A DNA stretch of 64,000 nucleotides, taken from Tachypleus tridentatus (lineage: Eukaryota > Arthropoda > Merostomata > Xiphosura > Limulidae). Below are positions 1 through 14,400 of this stretch, in pieces; the stretch's first letter is position 1; every line of letters begins with the position of its first letter. The translations under genes and the position numbers were made by a program. The notes below the pieces were generated by a model that saw only the letters and a program-made list of their open reading frames with translations, was not told where the DNA came from and did no database searches. Location of the stretch: contig NW_027467782.1 in NCBI RefSeq assembly GCF_004210375.1, positions 27,011,276 to 27,075,275 on the forward strand, read 5' to 3'.

Positions 1-2306
1 TTAACTGACTTCTTTCCAAACTGTTTATTATCAAACGACTATGTATATTATATCACAACACAAAACAACTTGTTTTTACCTGTTACAATGCTAACTATAT
101 AGGACTGACCTAAACATTAGGGAAAGTTGCTTACTTTCTACATAAAATACAGAGTGGACCACAGCTGAAGTTATTTAAATTAACTGTGCATTGGTTTCCA
201 CTTCTGTGTGATTGTATCAGGAATACCCAGGGTTACAAAGATTTTATTTGTTTCTATTAAGACTTCTTGAACTCACATTTTTCTCACATCATAATTATAC
301 TGTTCTCATAACATCTTTAGTTTTTCACCTATGTTCTGCTATTTCTTTATTCATCAGTTAATCTGTCAATATTACAACTTCCTAAGCTTTAGACAGGAGA
401 CATTTGTTCTATGTACAGGCAGTAAAACCATAAAATTAAAAGAAGAGTATAGGGAGATGCTAAGTTGAAACTTTGAAGAAAATAGAAAGCCTAGCATTCA
501 GAGAGGAAAAAACATGTTTGTTCATTATATTTCATATTTTTCAGTTTCTCATTTCACTGCACATTGGTAATTTCATTTCTATTAGTATTACGGTTGAAAA
601 ATAGTAGATGATATGTAAAGTTTTGCCAGAAAAATATTTTTGAAAAGAAGTATTTTTTTTACTTTTCAAATGGAAACTTTCACTCAGACTGATTCATTTT
701 AGGCTTTAGAAATTCACAGACAGATCTTTATGAGAAATATTGATTACTTGTGTACAGTACAGTTATAGCTATTAATTTTTATATTTATGAATATTATTCA
801 GCACAATTAATTTTAGGACTAAAACTTAATCTAGTTGAAACTTATGAGATATAATCAAGTGTTAATAAGCAAAGGTAGCCAACCAATCAATCAGTACATT
901 CTAATAATTATAGCTTCTTGTTTTCTGTGTATTAACTTATGAATATTAAACACTTCTTGTCAGTTTGCTATATAAAATTAGATTCATTAACTGTTCACAT
1001 CATGTGATAAATAACAAAACTTCTAGTACACACTGATAGTCTTATGTCAAACTACATTAAAAAATACAAGTCTCTGAATTTAAATTGTAAAGTTTAATAT
1101 GACAGAAAAGTTCAGGTGGACATTCCATCTTGGGATTTTATATATACATGAGAAAATAAATCAGCAGCTGGTCAGTACAAGGTCAAAACAAAATATAATG
1201 ATGACAAGTACAAATCATTATAACCCAAAGGGTATTTTAAGACACAGATATTTAAGTGTTAGCCCTAAAAATACACACTAACTTTTAATTAACAGATTTT
1301 TTAACATGATTTTTACGAAATATTTGAGGACTATCTGTGCTAGATGTCCCAAATTTAGACTAGAGGGAAGGCAGCTAATCATCACTGCCCACCATTAACT
1401 CTTGAGCTACTCTTTTACCAATGAATAGTGGGATTGACTGTTACACAATCATGCCCCCACAGTTGAAACGCAAGCATGTTTGGTGTGACAGAAATTTAAA
1501 TCTGCAACCCTCAGACTGTGTTGCAAGTGCCCTGTCCATCTGATCATGCTGAACTAAATAATTTAAGGATATATCAGTAAATCAAAAAGGTAAGCTATGC
1601 AAATTTCAGATTCTTATTTGTAATTATGTTTAGCTCATGTTTCCATCTTACTGTAAATTTTACTTGCTTGCTGTTCCTGTTAGTAAATCCTAACATAGAC
1701 TTTCCATAAAAGTGTGTGATTCACTTTTTTGTGTACAACACGGGAGGCAGTTGTGGAACAAGCACTTTGAATCACTCGCAGAAGAGGTTGCAGCAAAAGA
1801 GAAAACAATTTATGAAAGCTAATTTGTACTCAAAACTGAAATTTGTATCACCACTTGTATATGATGGTACTTTGTGTAAAACTTTTTTACAAGTAAACAT
1901 GATGAACTACCTTTCAGAATAGTTGGAAGATTTACAGAAATTATTACAAAAGTCAATTTAAAAAGTTTGCTTTGTTTGGAAACTTTTTTTTATACTTTTA
2001 GTACCTCTCAGAAAAAGCTACCTACATGCATATTAATTATTATAAACTCATCACTAAGTGTTATCATTTTGAAATACAAGGTATAAGTATGATACATAAA
2101 AGAATTTCATATTTTATAAAAGTAATAGAAAAAAATCAGTTTTCTCTCCCAGATAATCTAATGACTCAGTTCATAATGAAGAAATATATTTTCAAAATGT
2201 ATAAATTTAGCTTAAGAATTTTTTTCAGTAATTCTAATGCACAGTAAATTATACAGAAAAGAAACTAAATACATATTATGTTAAAATATAGTGTGTTTTT
2301 TTTCAC
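1..2306. other. Anoctamin intron 6 (part)
   Basis: AT-rich intron sequence that continues past the window edge. Apart from the old SINE copy at about 1318-1552, nothing recognisable is seen; the short ORFs here have no coding character. Confidence 0.7.
1318..1552 (-). repeat. tRNA-headed SINE (old copy)
   Basis: Diverged minus-strand copy of the main SINE. It keeps the ggctatctg-type tail block, the gggaaggcagcta core, the ctcttttaccaa block and the tRNA-like head near 1480-1550. It carries many substitutions, so it is old. Confidence 0.8.
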
Positions 2307-2429
2307 TTGCCAAATGCATAAGATTCGTTTGTGTTGTTACTGAATCTTTTTCTCTTCAAAATGAAGTCCACAATTTGAGCACGTTGGGCTGGATTGAAAA
2401 AATCTTCTTTTTTCTCTGGAACATCATAT
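2307..2429 (-). CDS. Anoctamin coding exon 6
   Basis: 123 nt. It encodes [18 protein letters not shown], then FILKRKRFS and SYAFG, the conserved end of the N-terminal dimerisation region. The donor is gtgaaa, weaker than the others. The next exon would begin left of the window. Confidence 0.93.
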
Positions 2430-5400
2430 CTTTAACAAGACCAGTAAAAATAACTTTTACACAAATGTGAACACACATGAACAAAATATTTTAAAATTAC
2501 AAACCTCTTTCATCTGTCAGAACAACAAGTCACATTTAAAAAGTAATTAACTATTAGAGTTCCTTAAGATGTATAACACAATAAATAATAACACAGATGT
2601 AGTGACATGACAATACTCTTTTCTTACTGGAAACCTTTACTGGGCCAGTAAAGGATGCTATGATTTATGTTATTTATCTTATTCTGATGTGACATTACAT
2701 GCACTAAATATAGATCTTACTTGCCAATCTAAAATGTTTAATATAGAAGCTGATGAACCATACAGGCTTAATAATAAAGACAAATCTTTTGTTAAATCTA
2801 AAATACTTTCTAACCAACTTTACAAATAAAAAAAGGATAATTTTGATTTATTTTAATGGTTACAAGATTGGTCATACTGACAAACCTCATACAGAGTTTG
2901 GGTAGAATAATACAAAATACAGTCTAGTTTCACTGACTAAAATGTTTTAAGTTTATTTACGATGTTTAAATTTAAATTTCAGATGATTTACGTTTTTAAT
3001 CTACATGATAATCACTTTACACCCACAGTAGTCAATTTTCTGATTCCACATATTCACAGACTCTTGCAGTGAAAGAGACTTCATTATAAATTATGTTTTT
3101 CTCAACAAATGATTTAATGATCATTCACAGTTGATGAAATTTTTATGAAGATACACAAAACGTATTAGAAATTATTGTGGTGAAACTATAAAGATAAATT
3201 TGGAGTCACAAACTTGGCAGATTCAACCAAGCCCACAGTGAAAAGAAATGATGGTAATGATTTGACTCACTATCTGTTGTTTATGGGTTCAAATCCCTGT
3301 TATCCCAAAACATGTTCATACTTTTACCTATTGGGATGTTGTAACATTAAAATCCATTTCACTCTTTGTTAATAAAAAAAGTAGTTCAAGAGTGGGTAGT
3401 AGGTGGTTCTAAGTAGCTGTCTTCTCTTTGGTATGTCACTGCTAAATTAGGGATGACTAACACAGTTAGCCCTTAAGTTGCTTTGGCCAAAATACAAAAC
3501 TAACCAAACATTAAAAATATTAAAACACTCAATGTACAGGATATCACCTGACTAAAATTAACAAAGATTTGTAGCAAATAAAATCCAGAAAGCCCAAACA
3601 TGTGTACTTACAAGTATTCCCTAGCTCTTCTATATTCAGTTGTAAACTGTTGCCTCTTTGATGTTTTGGAGGCAAAGAGGTGTGAAATTGAATGACAAAC
3701 ACCACTTATACCTCCTTTTAATTTTTTTTCATTACCCCTTGAAAGCTGAAACTCTGGTACCTAAAAGAAATACAAAAATAACATTTTTTAAACTGGTGTA
3801 TGATTTTAAAAATGCTGAACTCCTCAAAAATACATGTGAAATGTATAACAAATTTATCACAACATAATTTATAACCAGTAGAAAATCTGTTAAAAAAAAC
3901 TGATACTATTCTTCAAAAGAGAGAGAGAGAAAGGAAGGAAAATATAATATCACAATAATTTATGTTTGAAGCAGGATATACTCAGTGTGTCATTGAGAAA
4001 ATATCTCACTGTCTCTGGCTCTCTAATTAGCTAAATTTATCAATTATCTGTAAGATCATATGGGATGAATCATACTTTAATCAATTATTTGTATTCTAGA
4101 CTTTCTATTGGTTATAAATTTAATAGGACTTAGAAAAATGTATCAGCAATTTGTAAATTTGAGCAAGTTGAAGGGCACGTGTGGCAAGAAGTTCTTCCAT
4201 CTTCATTGGTTGCTCTGTAGTTCCATATGATTGAAGGATATAAGATAAAGATTTAGAAGATCAATGACATTTTACATAACATTTCATAGTTTAAGGGGGA
4301 AGTTCAAAAGAGGTCATAACTAAAGAACAAATATTCAAATTCTCACACTAGGGTAATTTAAAATTGTTTTAAATATTTTCTTATATTATTAAGAACTAAA
4401 AATATTTATATCTTAAAAGCTGCATTATCATCTATGGTTTGTTGTCAAGTTTGTTCGTACATCATGGTAGTTAAGTGGTTTAATTATATTTTGAATCTAA
4501 ATTAAAAAAAGTCATGACACGTTAGTTTAACCAGTCTGTGTGCTAAAAGTTCATACATCCCAAGTGTCTTGTCTGGATCATGAAAGGCATCAACCAATGT
4601 ACTTATAGTTTTATTTGGACTATACTCTGTCCTTAAATACAAAATGATTAGCAAGTGTACTGCAAGTGATTCCAGTGCCAGCGGTAAGCCAAAAAAACTG
4701 CGAGAAAAGCCTTCTCAGTTACAACAAAACTGGAAACCATCAAGAAGTTTGATGAAAGCCAAAGACTTACTAAAAACTCCAAAGCATTTAAGTTCTCACC
4801 ATCAACTACAGCAACTATCAAGAAAGAGAAAATTATTCAAAATGCTGAGTCTTCCATACGTGCATCTGTTAAGTTACTAAATCAGTATTGCCTGAAGATA
4901 ATGGATAGCAAATGCTGACTTGACAGATTAAAAAAAAAGAGCATAATTTACACAGCCTACAGGTGGTAAGTGCTGACAAGGAAGCAACATCAATATGCCA
5001 ACCAGTTTTAAAAGATATTATTGAACAAAGAGGACATATGACCCATCAGGTTTTCAACATTTGAAAGACTGATCTATATTGGAAGAAGATGCCAGACAGA
5101 ACAAGTTTAAACAACAAAACAAATTTTGAGGATTTGTTTACAACTTTTCTGCCCTGCAGTAGAGAGATGTTTCTCTATGGAAAATGCTGCCCATAAATCA
5201 CTAGTGGTTGATGACAAATCACAAAATCACCCTAACAACCTAATTTACATATCAACAAACATTTCTGTGGAGTTTCTTCCTCCAAACACCACTTCATTGA
5301 TCCAACCTATAAATCAATACATCATAGCTTCTTTTAAAACATATAACTTGTGACAAATCTTCAGATAAATGATCAGGGGCAGTAGATAGCAACAGAAACA

Positions 5401-8400
5401 CCTAAATCAGAAGTTTCTGGAAACCATTGAACATCAAGAACGTGAAGAGGTTACAACCTCCAATATGAATGCAGTTTGGAAAAAAAAACAAAAAAAAAAA
5501 CTGGCTAAAACGTGTGCACAATTTTCAACCTCTTGTTAAACAAAAATCACATCAGTTTGGATTTTAGTGGAATTGAAGAGCAACTCATCAATGACTTACT
5601 GATATCATACAATAAACAAATTTCCAATGAAGAACTGATAAAACACTGACCAAAATTAGCTGCTTATGAATAGAAAGATGACTAAGAACCAGAATAACAA
5701 TTGTTTTTAAAACAGAAAAAGCTGCCAAATTGATTTTTACTATTTTATCAAACTGTCAAAATCCAGACCAAAATTGTGATTGAACCCTCAATAATTGAAC
5801 ACAATGTTTAAAATGCCCTAATCTTGTATAAAGAACTTTACAGAGATAAAAGGTGAGCATGCTAGACAAACAGCATTGGCAGCATTCTTCAATCAGTCTA
5901 CACCACTGCTTCCTAGCCACGATGATGTTGACACTCCCACTAGGTCCAGCATGGCCAGGTTGTTAAGGCACTCCACTCGTAATCGTAATCCGATGGTCGC
6001 GAGTTCAAATCCCCATTATACCAAACATGCTCACTACTTCAGTGGTGGGGCATTATAATGTGACAGCCAATCCCATTATCTGTTCATAAAAGAGTAGCCC
6101 AAGAGTTGGCAGTGGGTGATGATAACTAGCTGCCTTTCCTCTTGTCTTACACTACTAAACTTGGGACAGCTAGCACAGATAGCCCTCATGCAGCTTTGTT
6201 TAAAATAAAAAAAAAATAAATAAAAACATTTGATTATAGTAATAATTACACCATTTTCTTTTAATTAAAATTTTAAAAATATCATTCATAAATAATTTCA
6301 ATATATTTTGCAAACTACAGGAATTAATACTCAATGTTAGATGTTTCTATGATAATATTTTCCATCAAAGTTATCACGGTTTTTTAAACACGCAAATTCT
6401 TACAAGCTATGTATTTTTACTCAACAAATACAGGAAATAACTAAAGGAATTAATTTCACAAGTTTCAGATTTATATTTCTTCCAACTTCAATATTTTACA
6501 CAATAAATCTTTGCATATTAGTTGTGTTTGTGAAAGTCATGATCAGAGTTCTAAACACTATAAAACATATCTGCCAGAATTTACTTTGGGGGAAAAAAAA
6601 AAAAAAATCAAAGCATATTATTCTATATTGACAAATAACAGTTTGGTTAAACAACATTACAAGATTTCACAGACAGAGCTCATATGCTCACTCTAATGTT
6701 TCACAAATGATGTTTCCCCTATCACAAAGCAAACACCATATTTTTTCAACATTGTTAGAAATCCAATAACCTTTTTTGCCACCAATAACACGAGTAACAG
6801 TTTTACAAAATAATAAAACTTTTTTCAAATCTTTCACACATCATGCAACAGATTCACTGTTATGCATTTGTTCTGATGCCTACATTTCTTTCAATTTGAT
6901 GGTTGTAGTGTATATTGTTGGACGTGTATTATGCAAGCCCCAGCTGTTTTCTAACTTTGTAGAAGATTCTTGAGAGTAAGAATCAACAATATTTATTTTA
7001 CAAAAATGCTTACACATATTTAAAAATGGTTTAACATTCAAGAATATCTCCTTAAACCATATAAATCGATGCACCAAAAGGCAGAACAATTTTTTTTTAT
7101 CACTACAATCAGTGCACTGCAAGCCACAGAAGCTATAATTGTGATTAATACTTATTAATCAGAAAACTATAGAATTTGATCAGGAATGTTTATAGATACT
7201 GAACATCACAACCTGTTTAACTTCAGTGAATTGAGTTATGGCATTAGTATATTTACAAGGACATTAAATATCTTTTGTGTGTATCAATCTTGTTGACAAA
7301 TGACAAATTTAATACATATCAACACTTAATTAACATTTAAATTAAAATTTCCAGCTGTTTGAAATTGTAATACATTATGTACGTAACATGATAAATTGGA
7401 GACTGATCTGAGATAAATTACAATACATAACAATCAACAATATAATTTCTCTAAAATTAATTTTAAGGTAATAATGAATCACTGTTATATTGCAGCCACG
7501 ATTAGCTTTACTTCTCTTTAATATCTTACTATATATAATTAAAGCATGTTCTTTACATGGTGTATTATTACAGTACTAACAGTAATTTTGTTGTAGTAAA
7601 TGTATTTACCATTTGTACTACATCTTGTCCTTAGTCATAATAATAATAATGATGTTAGCTTTCCAGCTACTTCTTATAGTTTCACTTTATTCATTACTTC
7701 CTGTACTTACACATTACATCAGTAAAGATATAATGAAACACACATGTGCAGCCACAGTGAAGTAATGTTCTTGTTATCAGAGTATTTTTATTTGAAACTA
7801 TGTTCTGCAATAAAGAAATAGCTCTTGCATAAACTTTTTTCTAATTTATTGAATCTTGAATGCAGCACAAAGTGGAGAATTGTTTTATGGATTTTGTGGT
7901 ACCAATACAAGTTAGTTTGTTTTATAAATCTATTTTTATTAGCACTACTTTTGTCATGACATTTTAATCATAAAAATTAATTTATATTGCTAGCTTATTA
8001 TACGGAATTAAGCCTATCCTAAATCACCTAAGCTAATTATTATCATGAGTTATAACTGGAATTACAGCCAAGAATATCACTAACAAACAACAATACTCAA
8101 CTGACAACAACAAAGAGATTACAAGCAAAAATGTAAAACCGTATATTTAATTAGTAATATCTATTACTGAGTTGATTTTCATCGGTTTTATGTGGACAGC
8201 TGTCCTGTATCAGATATTCAAATTAATTACATAATGGTCTTGACTTTGTTGTAGCCTTCTGTTAAAATATTGTATCACAACAATAGTTTTTATCACACCA
8301 ACTCCACATTATACTGTTGACATCCTCCTATCATCCCTTCCTTGTAAACAGTGATGATGTAACACTGAATAAGTTCCCACCAGTTGAATGTATTATGCTA

Positions 8401-11400
8401 CATAGCAATTAGGGATGGTACAAGGAGTGACAGTGGTCTTTAGAATAATGTTGACTCTTTTTCTCATTATCATATATATATACCATATGTTTCAGCAAGA
8501 AAAAAACATGAAGTCAAGCTTATCATTTGAAACATTACTTTTCACCAAATTAGAGCAGTTTATTCGAAATCAGCTCCCTCATCAGTAACCCCAGAAAAGT
8601 AAACTCCTTGCAGTAGGGGACTGTAATTTATATGACTGAATTTTCCTTTATTCACCACAATACACCTACATTTGTAAACATATTTAAAGAATATAAGTGG
8701 TATTTAGCACTAGTTGCTTCAGAATGAATGAAAGTCATTACAGTAAAAAAAAAAAAAATGCTTAAGTGCAAATATAACGAGTTATCTCCTTAATCACACT
8801 TTAAGAGAAAGATCTGCATGTTAACGCTCTAGTATGATGAGACAGATTTGAATTACAGCACTGTACCTAAAATGATTAACTTTTACACATTTGGTTTATG
8901 GCAAATCAATGGTCCTTTGACAATATTAAATGTCATGAGTATACTTACAGAAGAGACTCAAGAATGTTTGTCAAAGCCCTTTATGAAGAAGAATATTGAT
9001 ACGGAATGCTTTTAACGAAACACAGTTCAAATAATTTGACAGTGCAACACAGCCATGAAAGGATTTACTAAATACACTCGAGAAATACATCACAGTCCTC
9101 TGTGAGGAAAGATGTTTATACAGAATATTTAGAGAAGCAAAACAATTTAAAACCTTTTAAAATCCATGAAAGAATTTGCAACAATACATTCAAAAACAGT
9201 AACAAGCTTCAAAACCACATCCCAAACAAGTACAGAGCAAACTTAAAAATTTGGCTTAGGAAAATATACCCTTCTACTCTAAAGATAATAAACAATTATC
9301 CAAAAACAATTATTCCAAAATTTACATTAATCTCTAAAACGAAAGGACAGCAAGAAAGAACACTTTTTCTAACTTATGATTCATCAGAATTCACGTATAT
9401 CAGTATTTTATGCTCTATCTGACGTGTAATATTTCAGGATTGATGTATAGAAAATATCAAAGGAATAGTATAACAACACGATCATTTTTAAAATAATACA
9501 AGAATGTTATAATAATCATTTTAATCCAAACAAAAATGCACAAATTTTGCCAAACATTTTGAAAATTATTTCAAACTGTCACTGCTACAATCAGTAGTTA
9601 AGTTTTATAGCTGACAACTGTGTGCAAAAAAATTGTGGAACAAATAAAACTCATTAATATTTCATAAAAGTAATTGATCCTGTAATGTTTCTGAAAAAAA
9701 AATTAGCCAACTATAAAAGCTGTGATATATCTTTTACAATTCATAAGTTAGTACTGTTCCATTGACCTCTTCATTGCACATACATTTAACATTAAGATAT
9801 CTCAGAAGCAGCAAAGACTGGGAATATAACCACTATGTGGAATTTCATGAAGAAATTTTTCATGTCACAGTAAACTGTAAATTTTTCTTAATTAGTTGAT
9901 TATAGATTCCAAATTAAGAGTATGTAAAAACAGGATTTTAAATCCATCTTTTGTATGTAACGTTTCTGTGCCAACACAAACATTTTTTCAACACAAGGAT
10001 TTATCAACCAGGATGGATGTGATGGTAGACAAAAAAACCCTATCCAAATATGTAATATTTCTTTTCTACAAAATGCAACATTTAAGACATAACTGGTTTC
10101 AACTCCCTTGATATGTTGCTTTAAAATTATCTCTTCACAAATGTCTGTAAATGCTAAGAATTTATTTGCATTTTACTTTACTTAATCCAAAAATGAGAAA
10201 ATCAAAAGCTGTTCTCTTCTAAACACCATTTCAGTGTAATCACAAAATCAAATTAAAGAACTACTTCCAGTGGTGGATTAACAACATGCAGTGTCACACA
10301 GCTGTTGAACATCATTTAGGAAGGAACATCACACTGAGTTTTATGGTCATGCAAAGGAAACAAACTTACTTAACACATTCCACCAGACAAAAAAGGGAAA
10401 TCCATGAATTTACAAAGAAATAATTGTATAACAACTAAATACAGTAATAGTATAATAACTTCAGCTCTGATTAATATCAGTGATACAGTGTTTTGTTTGA
10501 AGATACTTTTTATTCACATCATAAATATACTTGTGTAAATTAATTAATTTATTTAATATTTTTTAGTTCAAACTTGCATATAGTTGAAGACAATTTGAAG
10601 TAGAATATACAAAGTTGAAAAAGAATAATTACATAAATATTTGGTTATAATTAATACAGTACAAGTTTTCAACATAATTCTAAACACTGGTAAAACTTCC
10701 ATCACATTTTCGTCAGTCTCATAAAAAGCTTGCATATCTTTACAAATCAATGAGCAAATACTCATTGTAAACTGTATAACAAGCTATCATTAAATCATCT
10801 TACCTCCTTAATCGGCATTTTCATCTTTAATATTTCAGCATATCGAGTTAAAACTTCCCATGGGGCATGAATTTTGACAAAGTTTACACCAACAGAGCAC
10901 TATTGAAAGATAAAAAATAAGATGTAACCTTACAGAGGTTTTCTTATTGTCTATTTTCAATTCAAATGGTATTGTGAGTAAAAATATAAATAAATATATG
11001 ATTTAAAACATATTTCACACAATTCAAAAAGTTTGAAAATTTTAAGATAATAGTCCAAAAATATGTTTTTCAGTAATATAAATAACTTTTTTTCATATTT
11101 TAACACTCTTACCACGAGCTCAGTACAATCAACTTGGTTTGTGGCCCCATAAAAGTTACATAAAAACATTGAAATTTCACAAGCTTTCAGTGAACATTAC
11201 CAGATTTTTGAATACAAACACCAGAAATAAATCAAATTATTGACTGCTCCAAGTGGTTATTACAAAAGATAAAAAATAATTTCCTTCATCTGAAAATTAT
11301 CAAATTTCATTTGTGTAATCTCCAAAACTTCTTGAATAAATATCAAAAGTTTTTCTCAATAAAACTTCATATTCTATCTTCTATTTTCTCTATCCTAATT

Positions 11401-14400
11401 CTCCATGCATTTTTTTCAGTTTGACACTCCTCATAAACACCATGATAAAAAAAAGGAAACAAATCAAAATTATCATTATGTTCTTTCCATAATGACTGCA
11501 AATTGTAACAGGAAACTATGATTTTATCAAAAGTAGCTTAAATATTGTGATGATATAATTTCTACTGAAATATTTTTGTTTTATTGCTCTTTGAACTGTG
11601 TCTAACTAATAATTCCACCACAAAAGTTGAAAATCCCATGACAAAGTGTATCATATATTACATGATCAAATAATGTAACTCATGAACTACTCACAAGCAT
11701 ACCTTGTGAAGCATTTGTAGTACCATTATTATTTTTCTCTACCTTACCAAATTAAACCTTCTTCAATTTAACAACTATCTACTTTTTTTACATTTTATTT
11801 ACCTTCATTATAATGAATAAAAAATAGATGTGAAAAACAAAAAATTACAGTACTTCACTGGATCTTCAAATTTTTTGTTTTTGACAAAATTTAAGCCTAG
11901 TGTTTTGTATTAGTAGTATAAACAGGCTAAAAATTTTTGATTTGTTTAATTAATGCACTTACATACACAAAATAATAAAACATGGAAAACAAACAATCTC
12001 CTACAACTATCACAATTTCTCTGGCTTTCCACCTATGAGATAAAATTTCAGGTAAGCTCATCAAAATGTTTCACATGGAAATAACATTTGAACTGGAGGG
12101 AAAATAAACAATTCTCTGAAGAAAAAAAATGAAGTAATATAATATATAATTTGTTAGATTAAATCTTTGACTTTTTTATTGCATGTAAATAAATATAGTT
12201 TATGACATCAGAAAGAACTACTGGTAATTTGTGAAAGAAAGAATGTGAGAGGCAGGTGTGGTAAGTGGATCTGATTTTCTTATTTATGGCTCTGTAAATT
12301 AATTATATTGAAGGCTTTAAAAATATGCTTTGCTTGAGCAATAACTATGTTACAACAAATAATTTCTACATCTACTTTTAGGAGAAGAAAATAAATAAGA
12401 GAGGAGACAAAAACTAGACGGTAAATTACACAATTTTCATACTATGGGAGTTTGAGGATTTTTTTAAAAGTATTTACTTATAAAATTAAGAATTTAAAAT
12501 TTATGTAATATTAATATTTTAATTATTAAACATCTTTTGATTTCATGTTTATTCATATACAATGATATTAAAGTGAGATAGTTACACTTTAAATATAACT
12601 GTGAAAATGTGACATAAGCCCTAAGACCTATCCTCAGGATGAGGAGTAACCAATTTACCACATGCTATATTTCATTTATTTTTAATTCTTTTATAACAGC
12701 CCATAAAAGGTCTCAAAAGGAGAAAACTTAAATGCACTAATCACATCATGTTATTACTTTATTATTTAAAGTCAGCTCTGGTTCTATATTTTAATACATT
12801 AAAGAATTGATTAAATAACATATGAATATCATGGTTCACACAGTAAAAGATGTTTCTAGTGTGGTTTCTACATCATATTTTTGTTATGAGTACAATGTTT
12901 GTTTGTTTTAGAGCAAAGCCACATTGAGCTATCTGCTGTGTCCACCATAGGGAATACAACCCTGGATTTTAGTGTTATCACTAAACTTATCACTATCCCA
13001 CCAGGGGAACAAAAGCAAGAATGAGCAATATGTGATTTCTTTAACGTACTTTTGTCAAATATTATTAAGTTAAAACCGTTTTGGGTAAAATTCATTTCCA
13101 CAGCAAACAGAGTATATACAACTTAATATATTAATTTAAGCTTAACCTAAATCTCCTTAGCCTAATAAACCTTATAAAATATTACTAGGATTATAAGTAA
13201 AATTATTAATAAAAAACAGGTTACCCAACTCTTCACGTAACCATTGTAAATATTTTTGTGATACAGTATACCATTAGACAGACCAGTGTATCAAGCTTGT
13301 TACATAATTTGTTGATCTATGCACAAAGCTATCTTTTATCTTAAGAAATTACTAAAAACAAATGTTACACTAATAATTATAGCACTAGCTTTAAATATTT
13401 CATATGAATAAACTCTTGAAATGAATATTTTTTTTTTCTAAGTACTGGTAGTTTGTTAAATATATGATGAACTATTTAAAGTTAACAACTAAAGAAAAGG
13501 AATATTTTTGTAATATAAATATAAAACAAGTCTGAAAAAAGACACATTAAAAACACAACAATGAAAGATACAGCAAAATAATAGCTTTGCAAATAAGCAA
13601 AAATCTGAAGACTTGCATTTATTACTTTAACTACATGATATGAAAATAAATCTTGTACCCAAACACACAATGTTACTTTAATTACATTTTATATTATCAT
13701 AAATATTATGTTTCGTACTTTATTTTCTTATGTAAAACAAACACCTGAACCATCTGTTAACAATTCATCATGAAATAACAAATATGTAATGAAAAAACAA
13801 CATTTACTTGATGAACATGTTCCAGTTCAAGCCCTTCGTCCTCCAAATTGGCTTCAAAAATTTGTCTAATATTTCTGTGAGGACCACTGTCCTTCTCTGA
13901 AGATGGCTTATAAACCAACACAAAGTCAGTTTGATGGTGTTCATCATCAAACAGAGAAGGTTCCTAGTTAATACAATTCCAAAATTTTATAACTCTAATT
14001 AGGTTTTATTTCATCTAAACAAAATCATTATTGGTTTATCTGAAGGTTTTGTTTCTTGTTCATAATGAAAATAATTTAATATATACATATACACTTGATC
14101 TTTTCTCATCTATCAAAAGTGAATCTGTATTTATAAAAAATTATTAATAGGCTTCTAAAGGGTATATAAGCACATTTACTGAAATATCCTAGTGACAGTT
14201 TGTAATTTCTGTACATGTAAAGCTCACGAGCTGCATAAATGAATAAGTTTTCTTACCACAGAACATGGGGAAACCTCCCCTAAACTTACTCCCACCCAAA
14301 AAACTTTGTTCAAAATTTAAGGGTTTTATTTCTAAATGATAACTTTTGTAATAATAAATAAGGGGCCCTTAAAACAGGACCATTTTAAACATACTTCTAA

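Larger units (their letters stand above)
10900..13807. other. Anoctamin intron 3
   Basis: AT-rich intron. It holds the first copy of an unclassified dispersed repeat (12200-12760) and a short SINE (12893-13020). The rest shows nothing recognisable. Confidence 0.65.

Noticed and set aside
6880-7122. 80-codon minus-strand ORF considered as an anoctamin exon between exons 4 and 5
   Set aside because: No family motif, and exon 4 already joins exon 5 directly in phase.
12868-13101. 77-codon minus-strand ORF
   Set aside because: Its middle is the short SINE at 12893-13020.
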